In this document: positions 9,282 to 20,473 of the stretch, piece by piece
Position numbering within the stretch: the stretch's first letter is position 1
How the letters are laid out: each line of letters begins with the position of its first letter
NCBI RefSeq assembly: GCF_021379005.1
Contig: NZ_CP075171.1
Coordinates: 3,286,001 to 3,350,000, forward strand
Source: Leptodesmis sichuanensis A121
GTDB taxonomy: Bacteria > Cyanobacteriota > Cyanobacteriia > Leptolyngbyales > Leptolyngbyaceae
DNA: 64,000 bases
Reading direction: 5' to 3'
Notes under the pieces: generated by a model
The model's database searches: none
Told to the model about the DNA's origin: nothing
What the model saw: only the letters and a program-made list of their open reading frames with translations
Made by a program: the position numbers and the translations under genes

Positions 9282-9530
9282 TTATGAGGCGTGAGATCGC
9301 ACTGCGGCTACCCTCAGCAAACCATTAATCGAAAGGTCTTCATCGAGCGTTGGCCAATGAACTCCATAACCGGAAGGAGCAATCCGGTAGATTTTGCGGT
9401 CTACCTCGCTGGCTTGAGCGAGGCGATCGGAAACTTGTGCTAAAGACAAGCGGTAGACCTGACCATCAACTGCCAAAATCATCCATGCTCCATCAAAATC
9501 AATGCTCTCTATATTATGTTGTTTGTTCAT
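9282..9530 (-). CDS. DUF2442 domain protein (putative TA partner)
   Basis: An 82-residue protein (MNKQHNIESIDFDGAW onward) with the DUF2442 pattern: a short beta-rich core (MILAVDGQVYRLSLAQVSDRL), then PSGYGVHWPTLDEDLSINGLL at the C-terminus, where the HWPxLDEDLS motif is diagnostic. The first nine codons of the longer frame are inside the upstream gene, and the chosen ATG overlaps that gene's stop by 4 bases. DUF2442 genes regularly follow DUF4160 genes, and the pair has been proposed as a toxin-antitoxin-like module. Biochemical role is unknown. Confidence 0.85.
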   Translation of the reverse strand: MNKQHNIESIDFDGAWMILAVDGQVYRLSLAQVSDRLAQASEVDRKIYRIAPSGYGVHWPTLDEDLSINGLLRVAAVRSHAS

Positions 9531-9781
9531 GCTTGCTCTCCAAAAGCCTTCTCCCAAGCTTCTACAATCTCATCAAAATGTTGCAGAATAATTTTACGAA
9601 CCTCTCTGGTGTCCCGTGCTGACATATTGTAGGCGTAAGCTTCTCGGATTTCATAAGCATCTACATCTAGCCAGTACTTACAGTCGCTATCTCCTTTCTG
9701 AGCATGGATATGAATTGGTTCATTGCCTTCATTGGAATAGAAATGAAGCCGCCAACCTCGTAAATACAAAACAGTAGGCAT
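9527..9781 (-). CDS. DUF4160 domain protein (putative TA partner)
   Basis: An 84-residue protein with the DUF4160 signature: a strand LRGWRLHFYSNEGNEPIHIHA, where the HIHA motif is characteristic, then DCKYWLDVD and a C-terminal helix EVRKIILQHFDEIVEAW. The gene precedes and overlaps the DUF2442 gene by 4 bases (ATGA), so the two are co-translated. Pairs of this type are abundant and mobile in cyanobacteria. Confidence 0.88.
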   Translation of the reverse strand: MPTVLYLRGWRLHFYSNEGNEPIHIHAQKGDSDCKYWLDVDAYEIREAYAYNMSARDTREVRKIILQHFDEIVEAWEKAFGEQA

Positions 9782-9839
9782 GAACCCGATCTTTACCTAA
9801 ATTGCATTGGGAGAATGAGTTTTAGGACTGAAGAGAATT

Positions 9840-11024
9840 TTATACCCCTGCAGCAAAGCGAATTTTGAGATAGTCTTCTTCCATCTTGGCTCCAGCAGGT
9901 TGCAGGGCGGCCAGGGCTTGGGGGAGTACCAGATTGCGACGGTGATTGCCGATGCGGATATTGAGTTCATCGCCAGTCTTGCTGAGTTCAACCTGGTGCT
10001 TATCAATGCCGGGTAGGTAAAGTTCCAGGCTGTATTGCTGTTTGTCCTGCACCATCCGCAGCGTAGTTTCTTTGTAATACACTTGCGCCGGGTCTTCGCC
10101 TTCTGGGTAGAGTGTATCCTTCAGGCGATCGAGCGCTTCCAGACCACACATCTCCTGGGAGTACAGCGGCACTTCCTTCACGGGAAGCGGCGTAAAGTTG
10201 TTGTGAATTTCCTGGCGATACTGCTGTTGCTGAATTTTCCATTGCTGAAAGAAGGGATCGGTGACAGATTCAGGGATGATCCGATTCGCAATCACCAGAT
10301 CGGTACCCACGTTGTAAAGGCTGAGATAGGCATGGGCACGCAGGGATTCCTTAATCACCATCTTCTCCGGATTCATCACCAACCGCACTGAGGTCTGAGT
10401 GGGATCCGTCAGTACCTTTTCCAGGGCTTCAATCTGCTGATAAAACTCGTAGGGAGCATCCATCACTTCTTTGTCTGGCAGGGAGAAGCCTGCGATCGGG
10501 CGAAAGATCGGTTCCACGATCGGACGGAGAGCCACTGAAATGCCTTGAAACGGTTTGTAGAAGCGACGCATATACCAGCCGCCAACTTCTGGCAGGCTCA
10601 ACAGACGCAGGGCCGTTCCAGTGGGGGCAGAGTCAATAATCAGGACATCGTAATCGCCTTCGTCATAGTGGCGCTTCATTCTCACCAAGCCAAAGATTTC
10701 ATCCATGCCAGGGAGAATGGCCAGTTCTTCTGCCTGTACCCCTTCCAGTCCCCGCGCCTGCAACACCTGGGTAATGTAGCGCTTGACGGCTCCCCAATTG
10801 CCTTCCAGTTCCATCAAGGCATCCAGTTCTGCCCCCCAGAGATTGGGCCGTACAGGACGGGGATCATGGCCCAACTCCAGATCAAAGCTATCGGCCAGGG
10901 AGTGAGCCGGATCCGTACTCAGGACGAGGGTTTTATAGCCCAGTTCCGCACATCGCAGACCAGTGGCCGCGGCAACAGAGGTTTTCCCGACGCCTCCCTT
11001 ACCTGTCATCAAAATTACACGCAT
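9840..11024 (-). CDS. ArsA/GET3-type ATPase with C-terminal HSP20-like domain
   Basis: A 394-residue P-loop ATPase. Residues 8-16 are GKGGVGKTS, the deviant Walker A with signature lysine; [14 protein letters not shown] (switch I) and [14 protein letters not shown] (switch II) follow. The last 90 residues (from [19 protein letters not shown] to LKIRFAAGV) are a beta-sandwich like that found as the ArsA-HSP20 domain in cyanobacterial and plastid homologues. Family members either energise the ArsB arsenite pump or deliver tail-anchored membrane proteins (Get3). No ars genes are nearby and the typical arsenite-binding cysteines are not evident, so a Get3-like chaperone role is more likely. Confidence 0.85.
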   Translation of the reverse strand: MRVILMTGKGGVGKTSVAAATGLRCAELGYKTLVLSTDPAHSLADSFDLELGHDPRPVRPNLWGAELDALMELEGNWGAVKRYITQVLQARGLEGVQAEELAILPGMDEIFGLVRMKRHYDEGDYDVLIIDSAPTGTALRLLSLPEVGGWYMRRFYKPFQGISVALRPIVEPIFRPIAGFSLPDKEVMDAPYEFYQQIEALEKVLTDPTQTSVRLVMNPEKMVIKESLRAHAYLSLYNVGTDLVIANRIIPESVTDPFFQQWKIQQQQYRQEIHNNFTPLPVKEVPLYSQEMCGLEALDRLKDTLYPEGEDPAQVYYKETTLRMVQDKQQYSLELYLPGIDKHQVELSKTGDELNIRIGNHRRNLVLPQALAALQPAGAKMEEDYLKIRFAAGV

Positions 11025-11123
11025 GCGATCGTCCCTTCCTGAGAATTGGTTACATTCTTTTACTTTAGTGCAGTTACTGGCACCTTGGCAGGGAAGGTCT
11101 TGATCTCAATTTAATAGCCTTAT

Positions 11124-11999
11124 TCACAGCCCTGCCAGGAGTTCATACAGCGTGATCAGGGCGGAATTGTCCAGGTTGCCTTTACCCTGAGCCAGCATAG
11201 CATTCATTAATTCTGTGACTTGGGCAGTTCCCAGCAGGGGTAAATTTAGCTCCTTGGCTGTCTGCAGCACGATATTCATATCCTTCCGGTGCAACTCCAG
11301 CGTAAAGCCCGGTTGAAAGGAATGATCTAGCATTCGCTGACCGTGAACTTCTAGCACCCGGCTTTGGGCAAATCCTCCCAGCAGAGCAGATCGAACTTTA
11401 GCCGGATCCACACCCGATTTTTGGGCCAAAATGAGGGCTTCAGCCACAGCCTGAACAGCCATCGCCACGACAATCTGATTACAGGCTTTTGTCACCTGTC
11501 CGGCTCCAGCCGCCCCAACATACACAATGTTTTTACCCATTGCTTGCAGAATCGGCAGCGATCGCTGAAAGGCGGCCTCATCTCCCCCCACCATAATTGA
11601 CAGCGTACCCTGTTGAGCACCAATGTCACCTCCAGAAACAGGTGCATCTAGGGCTTCTACACCATTGGTCTGCAACCTGTCATAAATTCGACGGGCTGTA
11701 GCAGGGGCGATCGTGGAATGGTCGATATACAACATCTCAGGCCGAGCGCCAGCCAGAATACCGTTTTCACCCAAAACAACGGCTTCCACATCAGGGGAAT
11801 CGGGCAAGCAGGTCAGCACTACATCACTGTGTTGAGCAACCTGTGCAGGTGATTCAGCCAGCATTGCCCCAGCCACTGCCAACTCCTCCATTGCCCCCCG
11901 GCTGCGATTAAACACCGTGAGGGAATAGCCCGCTTTGAGCAAATTTTTTGCCATTGGCTTGCCCATAATCCCCAAACCGATGAATCCAAGCTGTTGCAT
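11124..11999 (-). CDS. Beta-hydroxyacid dehydrogenase (tartronate semialdehyde reductase-like)
   Basis: A 291-residue NAD(P)-dependent dehydrogenase. The N-terminus FIGLGIMGKPMAKNL is the dinucleotide-binding loop (GLGIMG at residues 8-13). The substrate-binding stretch DAPVSGGDIGAQQGTLS and the catalytic helix GAGQVTKACNQIVV, whose lysine is the catalytic base, follow in the usual order. Closest functional class is 2-hydroxy-3-oxopropionate reductase or glyoxylate/succinic semialdehyde reductase, relevant to photorespiratory glyoxylate handling. Substrate cannot be fixed from sequence. Confidence 0.82.
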   Translation of the reverse strand: MQQLGFIGLGIMGKPMAKNLLKAGYSLTVFNRSRGAMEELAVAGAMLAESPAQVAQHSDVVLTCLPDSPDVEAVVLGENGILAGARPEMLYIDHSTIAPATARRIYDRLQTNGVEALDAPVSGGDIGAQQGTLSIMVGGDEAAFQRSLPILQAMGKNIVYVGAAGAGQVTKACNQIVVAMAVQAVAEALILAQKSGVDPAKVRSALLGGFAQSRVLEVHGQRMLDHSFQPGFTLELHRKDMNIVLQTAKELNLPLLGTAQVTELMNAMLAQGKGNLDNSALITLYELLAGL

Positions 12000-12073
12000 G
12001 GGTGGTTAATCCTGAATCACCAAGTCTGACTGTAGCGCGATCGTGCTCTCATCTCATCTATACGCCAATTTAT

Positions 12074-12463
12074 TCAGTCCATCCTAAATTGCATTGATAC
12101 TCCACGCAGGCCAGGATTTGGATGCAATTTCAAATAATCCTGAATCAGCTTTTCACACACCTCAAAATAGGTGAATGCTGCTGCTAATTGCTCCCAAGTC
12201 GGAGTTTTCTGAAAATGAATTCCTTTTTGTTTCGCTGCATTCCGGCAGGCATGGTGAGATCCGTAGCGCTGTCTCAATTCTTCCTTATTCAGGGGGGTGG
12301 CAGGGGAAAGTGCCGCAATCCCAACAGAATCTCCAGTGGTCTGCTGCTCCAGTTGACTGACTGCCACCTGAGCCACCGTAAAAATTGCAGCCGCATTCTG
12401 CAAATCTGCCTCGTGATTAGCTTGCAGTTGATCCAGCAACTGAGTTATCCGTTTTCTACCCAT
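12074..12463 (-). CDS. Hypothetical protein, helical
   Basis: A 129-residue protein with no recognised domain. It is mainly helical by composition: an N-terminal helix (RITQLLDQLQANHEADLQNAAAIF), a central basic segment RQRYGSHHACRNAAKQKG and a C-terminal helix before a GLRGVSMQFRMD tail. It lies 6 bases downstream of the coiled-coil gene on the same strand, so the two are probably cotranscribed. Confidence 0.6.
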   Translation of the reverse strand: MGRKRITQLLDQLQANHEADLQNAAAIFTVAQVAVSQLEQQTTGDSVGIAALSPATPLNKEELRQRYGSHHACRNAAKQKGIHFQKTPTWEQLAAAFTYFEVCEKLIQDYLKLHPNPGLRGVSMQFRMD

Positions 12464-12469
12464 AACTTC

Positions 12470-13063
12470 TTACCAATCCCGCTCTGAGCGTTGAACAGAA
12501 GCCGGATCCGTATACATTTGAGGGTTGTTACGGCGATCTTCATCTGTAGGAGTATTGGGAGCAGCACCTGGCAACGTACTAGAATTTTCCGGCAGGTCGT
12601 CTCCGTATTCCTCTCGCCACCAAAGGATTAATGCCTTTAAGGCTTGCCAAAATCTACTAAAACGGCCAGGAATTGCCATGACTCCCATTGCATTATTCAC
12701 ATCCTCCACATCGGAGAATGCTTGAGAAAGTTGATCCATCCGATTAGTCATGACTTGCAGTTCGCGATTCAACTCAGTAATAACGGCTTGCTGGCTCTGA
12801 GCAAGTCGTTGTTTCTCCTGGTTTAACTGATTGATGGCTGCTTGTAACCGCGTCAGATCTGACTTGAGAGCAAGTGCCGTTTGCTTATGTTCTTCATTGC
12901 GACGAATGAGTTGCGATCGGCTGCGATTCGTGAAGATTAAGCAATCTCGCATCTCTACATAAATTTGTTCAGCTTCAGTTGGATTGAGAGAAGCAATAGT
13001 TTTAGGAAAATCGGTGGCAGACCGAAAGCGATCGCTGGAAGATTTTTGAGCAGCCATTTCCAT
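12470..13063 (-). CDS. Conserved cyanobacterial coiled-coil protein
   Basis: About 197 residues when started at MEMAAQKSSSDRF (13063); the open frame extends 22 codons further upstream but those residues look non-conserved. A globular N-terminal part (FPKTIASLNPTEAEQIYVEM, RDCLIFTNRSRSQLIRRNEEH) precedes a long coiled coil (LKSDLTRLQAAINQLNQEK to MTNRMDQLSQAF), then a short amphipathic or membrane-proximal segment (RFWQALKALILWWREE) and a polar tail. I recall related proteins in other cyanobacteria without a known role. It probably forms an operon with the following helical protein. Confidence 0.68.
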   Translation of the reverse strand: MEMAAQKSSSDRFRSATDFPKTIASLNPTEAEQIYVEMRDCLIFTNRSRSQLIRRNEEHKQTALALKSDLTRLQAAINQLNQEKQRLAQSQQAVITELNRELQVMTNRMDQLSQAFSDVEDVNNAMGVMAIPGRFSRFWQALKALILWWREEYGDDLPENSSTLPGAAPNTPTDEDRRNNPQMYTDPASVQRSERDW

Positions 13064-13196
13064 ATCCAAATCAGTGAATTTGTAGCTAGAGTGGGCAGCA
13101 AATCGTAGTGAGAAACAGCAAATACCCACATCTTTAGCTTGGCATGAGGCTCAATTTACGATCCGTCCTTCATCGATTCATTAATATTTTTATGAC

Positions 13197-13233
13197 AAAA
13201 GCACTCTTTCCCTATTCAGGAAAGAGCGCTTTT
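13197..13233 (-). terminator. Rho-independent terminator of psbA
   Basis: Inverted repeat with arms 13197-13211 and 13219-13233 (14 of 15 pairs) and a 7-nt loop, 23 bases after the psbA stop. Read on the minus strand it is followed by TTTTGTC and an AT-rich run. Confidence 0.85.
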
Positions 13234-13255
13234 GGGTTAACTTATGCGGCGGCAA

Positions 13256-14805
<1,550 letters not shown>

Positions 14806-16419
14806 ATGCCCCAATTTCCAATGCTGGAAACTTTGTCCGTCTTCCTGGTTACTGTGACGCAGGGATCTGATGAAGTTGCCGAGCTAGTCACTGTGCTGAT
14901 TATCTTGCTGCTAGTGGCAACTGCCGTAGCTTTACTGACCCGCTGGCTGAGAATTCCCTATGTTACTGGGCTGGTGATTGCTGGGTTAGCAATCGCTGAG
15001 TTTTTGCCTAAACGGGTTGGGCTAGATCCATCGCTAATTTTGAATTTGTTTCTGCCGATTCTGATTTTTGAGGCCGCAATTAATACCGATATCAGCCGCC
15101 TTCGCAGTACGGTGAAACCGATCGCTCTGCTCGCTGGCCCTGGTGTCTTGATCGCTGCCGGAATTACTGGCACTCTCATCAAAGCTGGTTTGGGATTTGG
15201 TTGGATTCCTGCCCTGTTTGCCGGGGTCATTCTGGCCATTACGGATACCGTGTCGGTGATTGCCGTCTTTAAGGAAGTAGCGGTTCCGGCCCGTCTGATT
15301 ACGATCGTGGAAGGAGAGAGTTTATTCAACGATGGGATGGCCCTAGTGCTGTTCAGCCTGATTGTGGCCTATTTAGGAGGCTCTCTTACCCCCATCGGTG
15401 CGATTCAGCAGTTGGCGATCGTGGTGCTGGGCGGAACCCTGGTGGGATTGGGATTGGGCTATCTCTGTGTCGGCTTGTTTCGCCAATCCGATGATGCCTT
15501 AACGAATATTCTGCTGACTGTTGCAGTGGCGCTGGGAGCGAATCAGTTGAGCTATTTGGTAGGAGTATCTGGGGCGGTAGCGGTGGTCGTAGCTGGCCTG
15601 GTGATTGGCAACATCGGACTGACTCGCAACGCTTCAGCAACAACCCAGGTCACGCTGCTGAGTTTTTGGGAATATGCCGGATTTGGAGTCAATACCTTTA
15701 TTTTCCTTCTGATCGGGTTAGAGGTCAGTCTCAGTACCCTCTGGCAAACGTTGCCTGCAGTGCTGCTAACGATCGTGATTTACCAGATTGGACGAGCCTT
15801 ATCGGTCTACCCCTTACTGGCCTTGCAGCGTTTATTCGATCGTCCCATTCCCTTACGGTGGCAGCACGTCTTGTTCCTGGGCAACATCAAAGGGTCGCTT
15901 TCGATGGCCCTGGCGTTGAGCATTCCCTGGAATCTCAAGGGACGGGAGGAAATTATTACCCTGGTATTTGGGGTGGTACTGGTGTCGTTGGTGGGTCAGG
16001 GGGTGAGTCTGCCTTGGCTGGTGAAACGGTTGAAGCTCACTGGGATATCAGAAGCCCATCAAAAGATGGAAGCGCTCCAGTTACAACTAATTGCCTCAAA
16101 AGCCGCTCAGGATGAACTGGAAAGTTTGCTGAAAACAGGCGTTTTACCCAAGTCAGTTTACGAGGAGATGCGGGCGGGATACCAGGCGCGGATTGCCGCC
16201 TCAGAACGGACGTTGCGGGACTTTTACAGTCAGCGATCGCCCCATACCTCCGGCGGGGGAACCAATCAAAGTAAGCTGGATGCGATCCGTCGCCGCCTCC
16301 TGTTGGCCGAAAAAAGCGCGGTTAATGAAGCACTCCGCAAACGGGTGCTATCGGAAGACCTGGTGCAGAGCTACGTCAAAGATCTCAATGAGAAACTTCT
16401 ATCGTTGGAAGATGACTAG
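14806..16419 (+). CDS. Na+/H+ antiporter, CPA1 (NhaP) family
   Basis: About 537 residues from the ATG at 14806 (the frame is open further upstream, but that part is polar and non-conserved). Twelve or so hydrophobic helices fill residues 20-410. The ion-translocation motifs LAITDTVSV and GESLFNDGMALVLF, with the Asn-Asp pair of electroneutral CPA1 exchangers, are present. The C-terminal 120 residues are cytosolic and helical (MEALQLQLIASKAAQDELE onward). It would extrude Na+ in exchange for H+. The 3' end overlaps by 35 bases the convergent TrkA-type gene, a juxtaposition that fits cation homeostasis. Confidence 0.88.
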   Translation: MPQFPMLETLSVFLVTVTQGSDEVAELVTVLIILLLVATAVALLTRWLRIPYVTGLVIAGLAIAEFLPKRVGLDPSLILNLFLPILIFEAAINTDISRLRSTVKPIALLAGPGVLIAAGITGTLIKAGLGFGWIPALFAGVILAITDTVSVIAVFKEVAVPARLITIVEGESLFNDGMALVLFSLIVAYLGGSLTPIGAIQQLAIVVLGGTLVGLGLGYLCVGLFRQSDDALTNILLTVAVALGANQLSYLVGVSGAVAVVVAGLVIGNIGLTRNASATTQVTLLSFWEYAGFGVNTFIFLLIGLEVSLSTLWQTLPAVLLTIVIYQIGRALSVYPLLALQRLFDRPIPLRWQHVLFLGNIKGSLSMALALSIPWNLKGREEIITLVFGVVLVSLVGQGVSLPWLVKRLKLTGISEAHQKMEALQLQLIASKAAQDELESLLKTGVLPKSVYEEMRAGYQARIAASERTLRDFYSQRSPHTSGGGTNQSKLDAIRRRLLLAEKSAVNEALRKRVLSEDLVQSYVKDLNEKLLSLEDD

Positions 16420-17092
16420 CGCACAGCCCCAGGAAATCAATCACCTGATGCATCAGGTCAGGCTTGGAGACCATCAGGATCGTAGAGCCAGCTTCCAACA
16501 CGGTGTTGCCATTGGGAATGATCAAATCCATGTGGGGATGGGGTTGATAGCCAATGATCAAAGAACCAGATGGAAATCGGGGATCCTGGGCAATTTGGGC
16601 CACGGTGCGACCTGCTACATAGCAATCTGCCGGAACGGATAGTTTCAAGACCTCGACCTGGCCCTGCTCAAAGTGCATGATCGATTCCACCTCCGGATAT
16701 TCGATCGCTGTGGCAATCGTGGAAACAGCCAGATCAATCGTGCTGATCAGGTGACTGGCTCCGGCAATGCGATAGGGTTCGGCATAGTCCCGATCGCTCA
16801 TACGTACCACAATATGCGGCACCCCGTAATGCTTGGATAGGGTTACTAAGGCCAGATTCAGGGCATCGTTGGTGAGCGTCGCAACCACGGAGTCCGCCTT
16901 GCGAATGCCAGCCTCTAGCAAAACTGTGGTACTGACAGCACTGCCTTCAAAGGCCATCACGCCAATCTTTTCACGGGCATACTGACAGGCTACTGGATCG
17001 CGATCGACTACAGCGACGGTATGGCCCATCTCTAGTAGACGCTGGGCCAGCCGCAAACCCATAATTCCAGCACCGCCAATTAAGACGTACAT
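16385..17092 (-). CDS. TrkA-type NAD-binding potassium regulator
   Basis: About 235 residues starting MYVLIGGAGIMGLRLAQRL at 17092; the open frame extends 21 codons upstream into a TGAGAAT-type repeat, which I exclude. Residues 1-130 are the RCK/TrkA-N Rossmann fold (GGAGIMG at 6-12, VVDRDP, VATLTNDALNL), followed by a TrkA-C domain (VEVLKLSVPADCYVAGRTVAQIA). Such subunits gate K+ uptake or efflux channels in response to NAD(H) or nucleotides. No membrane domain is fused, so it should work with a TrkH/KtrB-like partner elsewhere. Confidence 0.86.
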   Translation of the reverse strand: MYVLIGGAGIMGLRLAQRLLEMGHTVAVVDRDPVACQYAREKIGVMAFEGSAVSTTVLLEAGIRKADSVVATLTNDALNLALVTLSKHYGVPHIVVRMSDRDYAEPYRIAGASHLISTIDLAVSTIATAIEYPEVESIMHFEQGQVEVLKLSVPADCYVAGRTVAQIAQDPRFPSGSLIIGYQPHPHMDLIIPNGNTVLEAGSTILMVSKPDLMHQVIDFLGLCASHLPTIEVSH

Positions 17093-17100
17093 GAGGGAAG

Positions 17101-17127
17101 AATTAAGAATTGAGAATTGAGAATTAG
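17101..17127. repeat. Short tandem repeat (GAGAATT-type)
   Basis: Heptad-like repeats of AATTGAG/AATTAAG just upstream of the trkA-like ATG, of the same class as other STRRs in the window. Confidence 0.6.
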
Positions 17128-17171
17128 AGCTTGCATAGGTTGGTTTGCAGTACAAAATCCAACCTTTCTAG

Positions 17172-18545
17172 CTAAGATTTCCTGTCAGCTTGAGGGGATT
17201 GCTGGCGAGAGGCTTCAATGCGTTGTCCTAAGACTTCCAGGGCTTTGGCAAATTGGGGATCCTCTGGCGTGCCAACCTTGTCACGGTTGTTATTCAGGTC
17301 TTTACGCTGGGCTTCCGTCAACTGCACCACCACATCCGGGTCAATGCCATGTTTGTTGATGTCTCGCCCATTGGGGGTAAAGTATTTCGCGATCGTCACG
17401 GCCAGACCACAATCTCGACCGACCGATCGCACCGACTGCACCAGCCCCTTACCAAAGGTCTTAGTACCGACCAGGGTGGCTCTCTGATTGTCTTGCAGCG
17501 CACCAGAAAGAATTTCACTGGCACTGGCGGAGCCACCATCTACTAAGATAACCAGCGGTTTATTGGTGAGAACGCGACCATTGGCCTGTTCCCGATCCTG
17601 TTCACCCTGACGATTTTTGGTCGAGACGATTGCTCCCTTAGGCAACCACATCCGGGCAATATCCACACTGGTATAAAGCAGGCCGCCTGGGTTGCCCCGT
17701 AGATCCAGAATGTACCCCGCGACCTGTTGCTTCTCAAACTTTTTGATAGCCTCTTGCATCTCCGATGGGGCATTAGCGCTAAATTGCACTAAGCGGATAT
17801 AGCCAACTTTTCCTTGAGGAGCCGTTCGTTCACTGGCCCGCACCGGATGGATTTCAATTCGCGCCCGTTTGATATTGAATTCCAGTTGTTTGTCACCCCG
17901 CAGAACAGTTAGTTTTACCTGGGTTCCCACTGGCCCCCGAATCAGCGTCACAGCTTTGTTCACATCCATCCCCTCGGTACTCTTGTCGTCAATTTTGAGG
18001 ATGATGTCTTTGGCCTGGATGCCTGCTGCGAATGCTGGAGAATCTTCAATGGGAGCGATCACCGTCAGTTTTTTGGTTTTCTCATCAGCGGCTAACTGAA
18101 TTCCCACACCAGTCAATTCCCCAGATGTGTCGATCTGCATATTTCTGAATTCCTGGGGATCCATGAAGCGGGTGTAGGGGTCGCCCAGTTTTTTGAGCAT
18201 CTCCCGGATCGCTTTGTATGCCTCTGTAGAGTCCTTATACGATCGGCTCAGGTATTCCGTGCGAATCTTTTTCCAATCCTGCTGGTTAAAGGTTGCGTCT
18301 ACATAAGTCCGGTCAATAATTTGCCAGACTTCATCCACTAATTCCTTTGGGCTTTGGCGAAACAAAGACTGTAAAGACAGCATCGCCATTGGTTGCAATG
18401 ATCCTTCCTCTGCTGCAACCTCTTTCGATTGACTACGCAAAAATGCCTGCCCTTGATAGAAGTGCAATCCCGTTGCTGCAACCGCAACGGTCGAAACTGC
18501 AACGGCTGTTGCACTAAGGACAAGCCCGCGTTTTTTGATTGCCAT
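17172..18545 (-). CDS. C-terminal processing protease, S41 family
   Basis: A 457-residue exported serine protease: N-terminal signal/anchor (residues 8-30), a helical N-terminal domain, a PDZ domain (about 143-225, GVGIQLAADE to VLRGDKQ) and the S41 catalytic domain. The catalytic Ser341 in GGSASASEIL and Lys366 in TKTFGKGLVQ are visible, as is LDLRGNPGGLL. One of the cyanobacterial members, CtpA, removes the D1 C-terminal extension in the lumen; CtpB and CtpC are close paralogues, and I cannot tell which this is. It lies upstream of a TrkA-type gene and downstream of ispG on the same strand, separated from ispG by a terminator-like hairpin. Confidence 0.9.
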   Translation of the reverse strand: MAIKKRGLVLSATAVAVSTVAVAATGLHFYQGQAFLRSQSKEVAAEEGSLQPMAMLSLQSLFRQSPKELVDEVWQIIDRTYVDATFNQQDWKKIRTEYLSRSYKDSTEAYKAIREMLKKLGDPYTRFMDPQEFRNMQIDTSGELTGVGIQLAADEKTKKLTVIAPIEDSPAFAAGIQAKDIILKIDDKSTEGMDVNKAVTLIRGPVGTQVKLTVLRGDKQLEFNIKRARIEIHPVRASERTAPQGKVGYIRLVQFSANAPSEMQEAIKKFEKQQVAGYILDLRGNPGGLLYTSVDIARMWLPKGAIVSTKNRQGEQDREQANGRVLTNKPLVILVDGGSASASEILSGALQDNQRATLVGTKTFGKGLVQSVRSVGRDCGLAVTIAKYFTPNGRDINKHGIDPDVVVQLTEAQRKDLNNNRDKVGTPEDPQFAKALEVLGQRIEASRQQSPQADRKS

Positions 18546-18622
18546 GTCTTACAACTCAAGGAGCGACTACAGAGATTATGCCCAATCTAGCACAGCCAAA
18601 TGACCTGAACCAGGCAAATAAA

Positions 18623-18679
18623 GGCAGGTTTTGTGGTGTTTAATTGACCAGGCGGAAACACTTCCCTACAAAACCTGCC
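18623..18679 (-). terminator. Terminator-like hairpin after ispG
   Basis: Perfect 12-bp inverted repeat, GGCAGGTTTTGT (18623-18634) and ACAAAACCTGCC (18668-18679), beginning 22 bases after the ispG stop codon. The loop is long (33 nt), and the U-rich element is inside the stem. Confidence 0.55.
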
Positions 18680-18700
18680 CTACGGACATCTGTAGTTTTG

Positions 18701-19924
18701 TTAAGGATCTACCCAGCGGCCATCCGCCTTAATCAGATTGATTAATTCCTGCACCCCTTCTGCTTCGGGTACTCGTTTGATTTCTTCCCGTCCCCGATAG
18801 AGAGAGATGTAGCCAGCCTGCTTACCCACATATCCGTAGTCAGCATCCGCCATTTCTCCTGGCCCGTTGACAATACATCCCATCACAGCAATGTCTAAGC
18901 CAGTTAGGTGCTTGGTAGCTTCTCGAACTTTGTGCAAGACTTCTTCCAGGTTGAACAGCGTGCGCCCACAGGATGGACAGGCAACGTATTCCACCATTGT
19001 TTTGCGGAGTCCCAGAGCCTGCAGAATGCTGTAGCAGACGGGAATTTCCTTTTCTGGAGCTTCGGTCAGAGAAACCCGGATGGTGTCGCCAATGCCTTCC
19101 GCTAACAGAGTGGCAATTCCAGCGGTGGATTTGATCCGGCCATACTCACCATCTCCCGCTTCGGTTACGCCCAGGTGGAAGGGATAGTCCATCCCCAGTT
19201 CATCCATGCGTTGGGCCATGAGTCGGTAAGCAGCCAGCATCACTGGCACCCGCGAGGCTTTCATGGAAATGACTAGATTCCGAAAATCGAGGGATTCGCA
19301 GATGCGGATGAACTCCAGTGCTGATTCCACCATGCCTGCGGGGGTGTCGCCATAGGTAAACAGCATCCGTTCGGCGAGAGAACCGTGGTTAACCCCAATC
19401 CGCATACCTTTCCCCTGCTCCTTCAGGGACAAAACGAGCGGCTTCAAGGTCTGGCGAATTTTTTCCCCAATATCGTCGAACTCTTCCTGGGTGTATTCCG
19501 TGCGATCGCTCCTGGGTTTCTCAAACACATACAGTCCGGGATTAATCCGCACTTTATCAACGTGCTTAGCGACCTCCAGGGCAATTTTCATGCCGTTATG
19601 ATGCACATCTGCGACCAGGGGGACAGGCTGATAGGTTTGCAATAGCTTTTGCTTAATTTCAGCCATTGCTGCCGCATGAGCCATGCTGGGAACCGTGACG
19701 CGCACAATTTCACAGCCAATTTCATGCAGACGGCGGATCGCAGCGACAGAACCATCGATATCCAGCGTATCCTCGTTGATCATCGATTGCACAACCACTG
19801 GATGACCACCGCCGACGATGACATCCCCTACTCTGACTGGGCGAGTTTTGCGGCGATGAATGGTGCCATCGGTTGCATAGGCAGAGGCAGAGGCAGAAAG
19901 GGTAGGATTTGGCAGAGTTTGCAT
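18701..19924 (-). CDS. ispG: 4-hydroxy-3-methylbut-2-enyl diphosphate synthase
   Basis: A 407-residue enzyme of the MEP isoprenoid pathway that reductively dehydrates MEcPP to HMBPP; in cyanobacteria it is ferredoxin-dependent and supplies precursors of carotenoids, phytol and quinones. The N-terminal TIM-barrel part shows [21 protein letters not shown] and VADVHHNG; the C-terminal part carries the 4Fe-4S ligands CPSCGRT and [11 protein letters not shown] (the third cysteine). Length is normal for the short bacterial form. It precedes the processing protease on the same strand but a hairpin separates them. Confidence 0.95.
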   Translation of the reverse strand: MQTLPNPTLSASASAYATDGTIHRRKTRPVRVGDVIVGGGHPVVVQSMINEDTLDIDGSVAAIRRLHEIGCEIVRVTVPSMAHAAAMAEIKQKLLQTYQPVPLVADVHHNGMKIALEVAKHVDKVRINPGLYVFEKPRSDRTEYTQEEFDDIGEKIRQTLKPLVLSLKEQGKGMRIGVNHGSLAERMLFTYGDTPAGMVESALEFIRICESLDFRNLVISMKASRVPVMLAAYRLMAQRMDELGMDYPFHLGVTEAGDGEYGRIKSTAGIATLLAEGIGDTIRVSLTEAPEKEIPVCYSILQALGLRKTMVEYVACPSCGRTLFNLEEVLHKVREATKHLTGLDIAVMGCIVNGPGEMADADYGYVGKQAGYISLYRGREEIKRVPEAEGVQELINLIKADGRWVDP

Positions 19925-20029
19925 GACCGTTGGAACCGTTTCCCGCTAAATATACAGAATCTTTAACAGTGCTGTTTCTCAGATTGCCATAGAAGGGGCA
20001 TCTTTGCGGTAAGAACGGTTTATTTAAAT

Positions 20030-20090
20030 ATTGTTCAAGTCCAGAATCTAGCTTTTCTTGTGAAAGCTGAAATTTTCTAGCTGGACTTGA
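20030..20090. repeat. Palindromic intergenic repeat, copy A
   Basis: Terminal arms CAAGTCCAG (20036-20044) and CTGGACTTG (20081-20089) enclose a second hairpin (AGCTTTTC..GAAAGCT). Related copies lie at 21798-21862 and 23257-23321. It ends 3 bases from the stop codon of the RRM gene, so it may act as its terminator. Confidence 0.75.
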
Positions 20091-20092
20091 AG

Positions 20093-20350
20093 TTAGCTGG
20101 CTTTAGCTTCTCGCGGTTTTGCCTTATTCACCTTGAGCTGACGGCCCATCCATTCGGCTCCATCCAGTTCGGCGATCGCGGCATCCTCCTGACTGTCTTC
20201 CTCCAGTTCCACGAAGGCAAAACCACGCATCCGTCCAGTTTCGCGATCCATCGGTAACGAGACCCGCTTAACGGTGCCGTATTCCGTAAATACCTCCGTT
20301 AAATCATCAACGGTTGCCTGATAAGACAAATTTCCAATGTAGATAGTCAT
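20093..20350 (-). CDS. RRM-type RNA-binding protein
   Basis: An 85-residue single RRM protein of the cyanobacterial Rbp family. RNP2 (IYIGNL, residues 3-8) and RNP1 (RGFAFVEL, about 42-49) are both present. There is no glycine-rich tail; the C-terminus is short and basic (VNKAKPREAKAS), as in the Rbp forms lacking the Gly-rich domain. These proteins are abundant, often cold-regulated, and bind RNA; some take part in localisation of photosynthesis mRNAs. Confidence 0.92.
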   Translation of the reverse strand: MTIYIGNLSYQATVDDLTEVFTEYGTVKRVSLPMDRETGRMRGFAFVELEEDSQEDAAIAELDGAEWMGRQLKVNKAKPREAKAS

Positions 20351-20473
20351 GAGAATATTCGTGAACTGGGGGATAAACCAGGCTGGTAAGTCATTTTCAG
20401 AAATCTACCAACCTCTATCATGGGCTTATCACACTCAGTTCTTCTAATTCTGAAACCATTGATACCAAAGGGT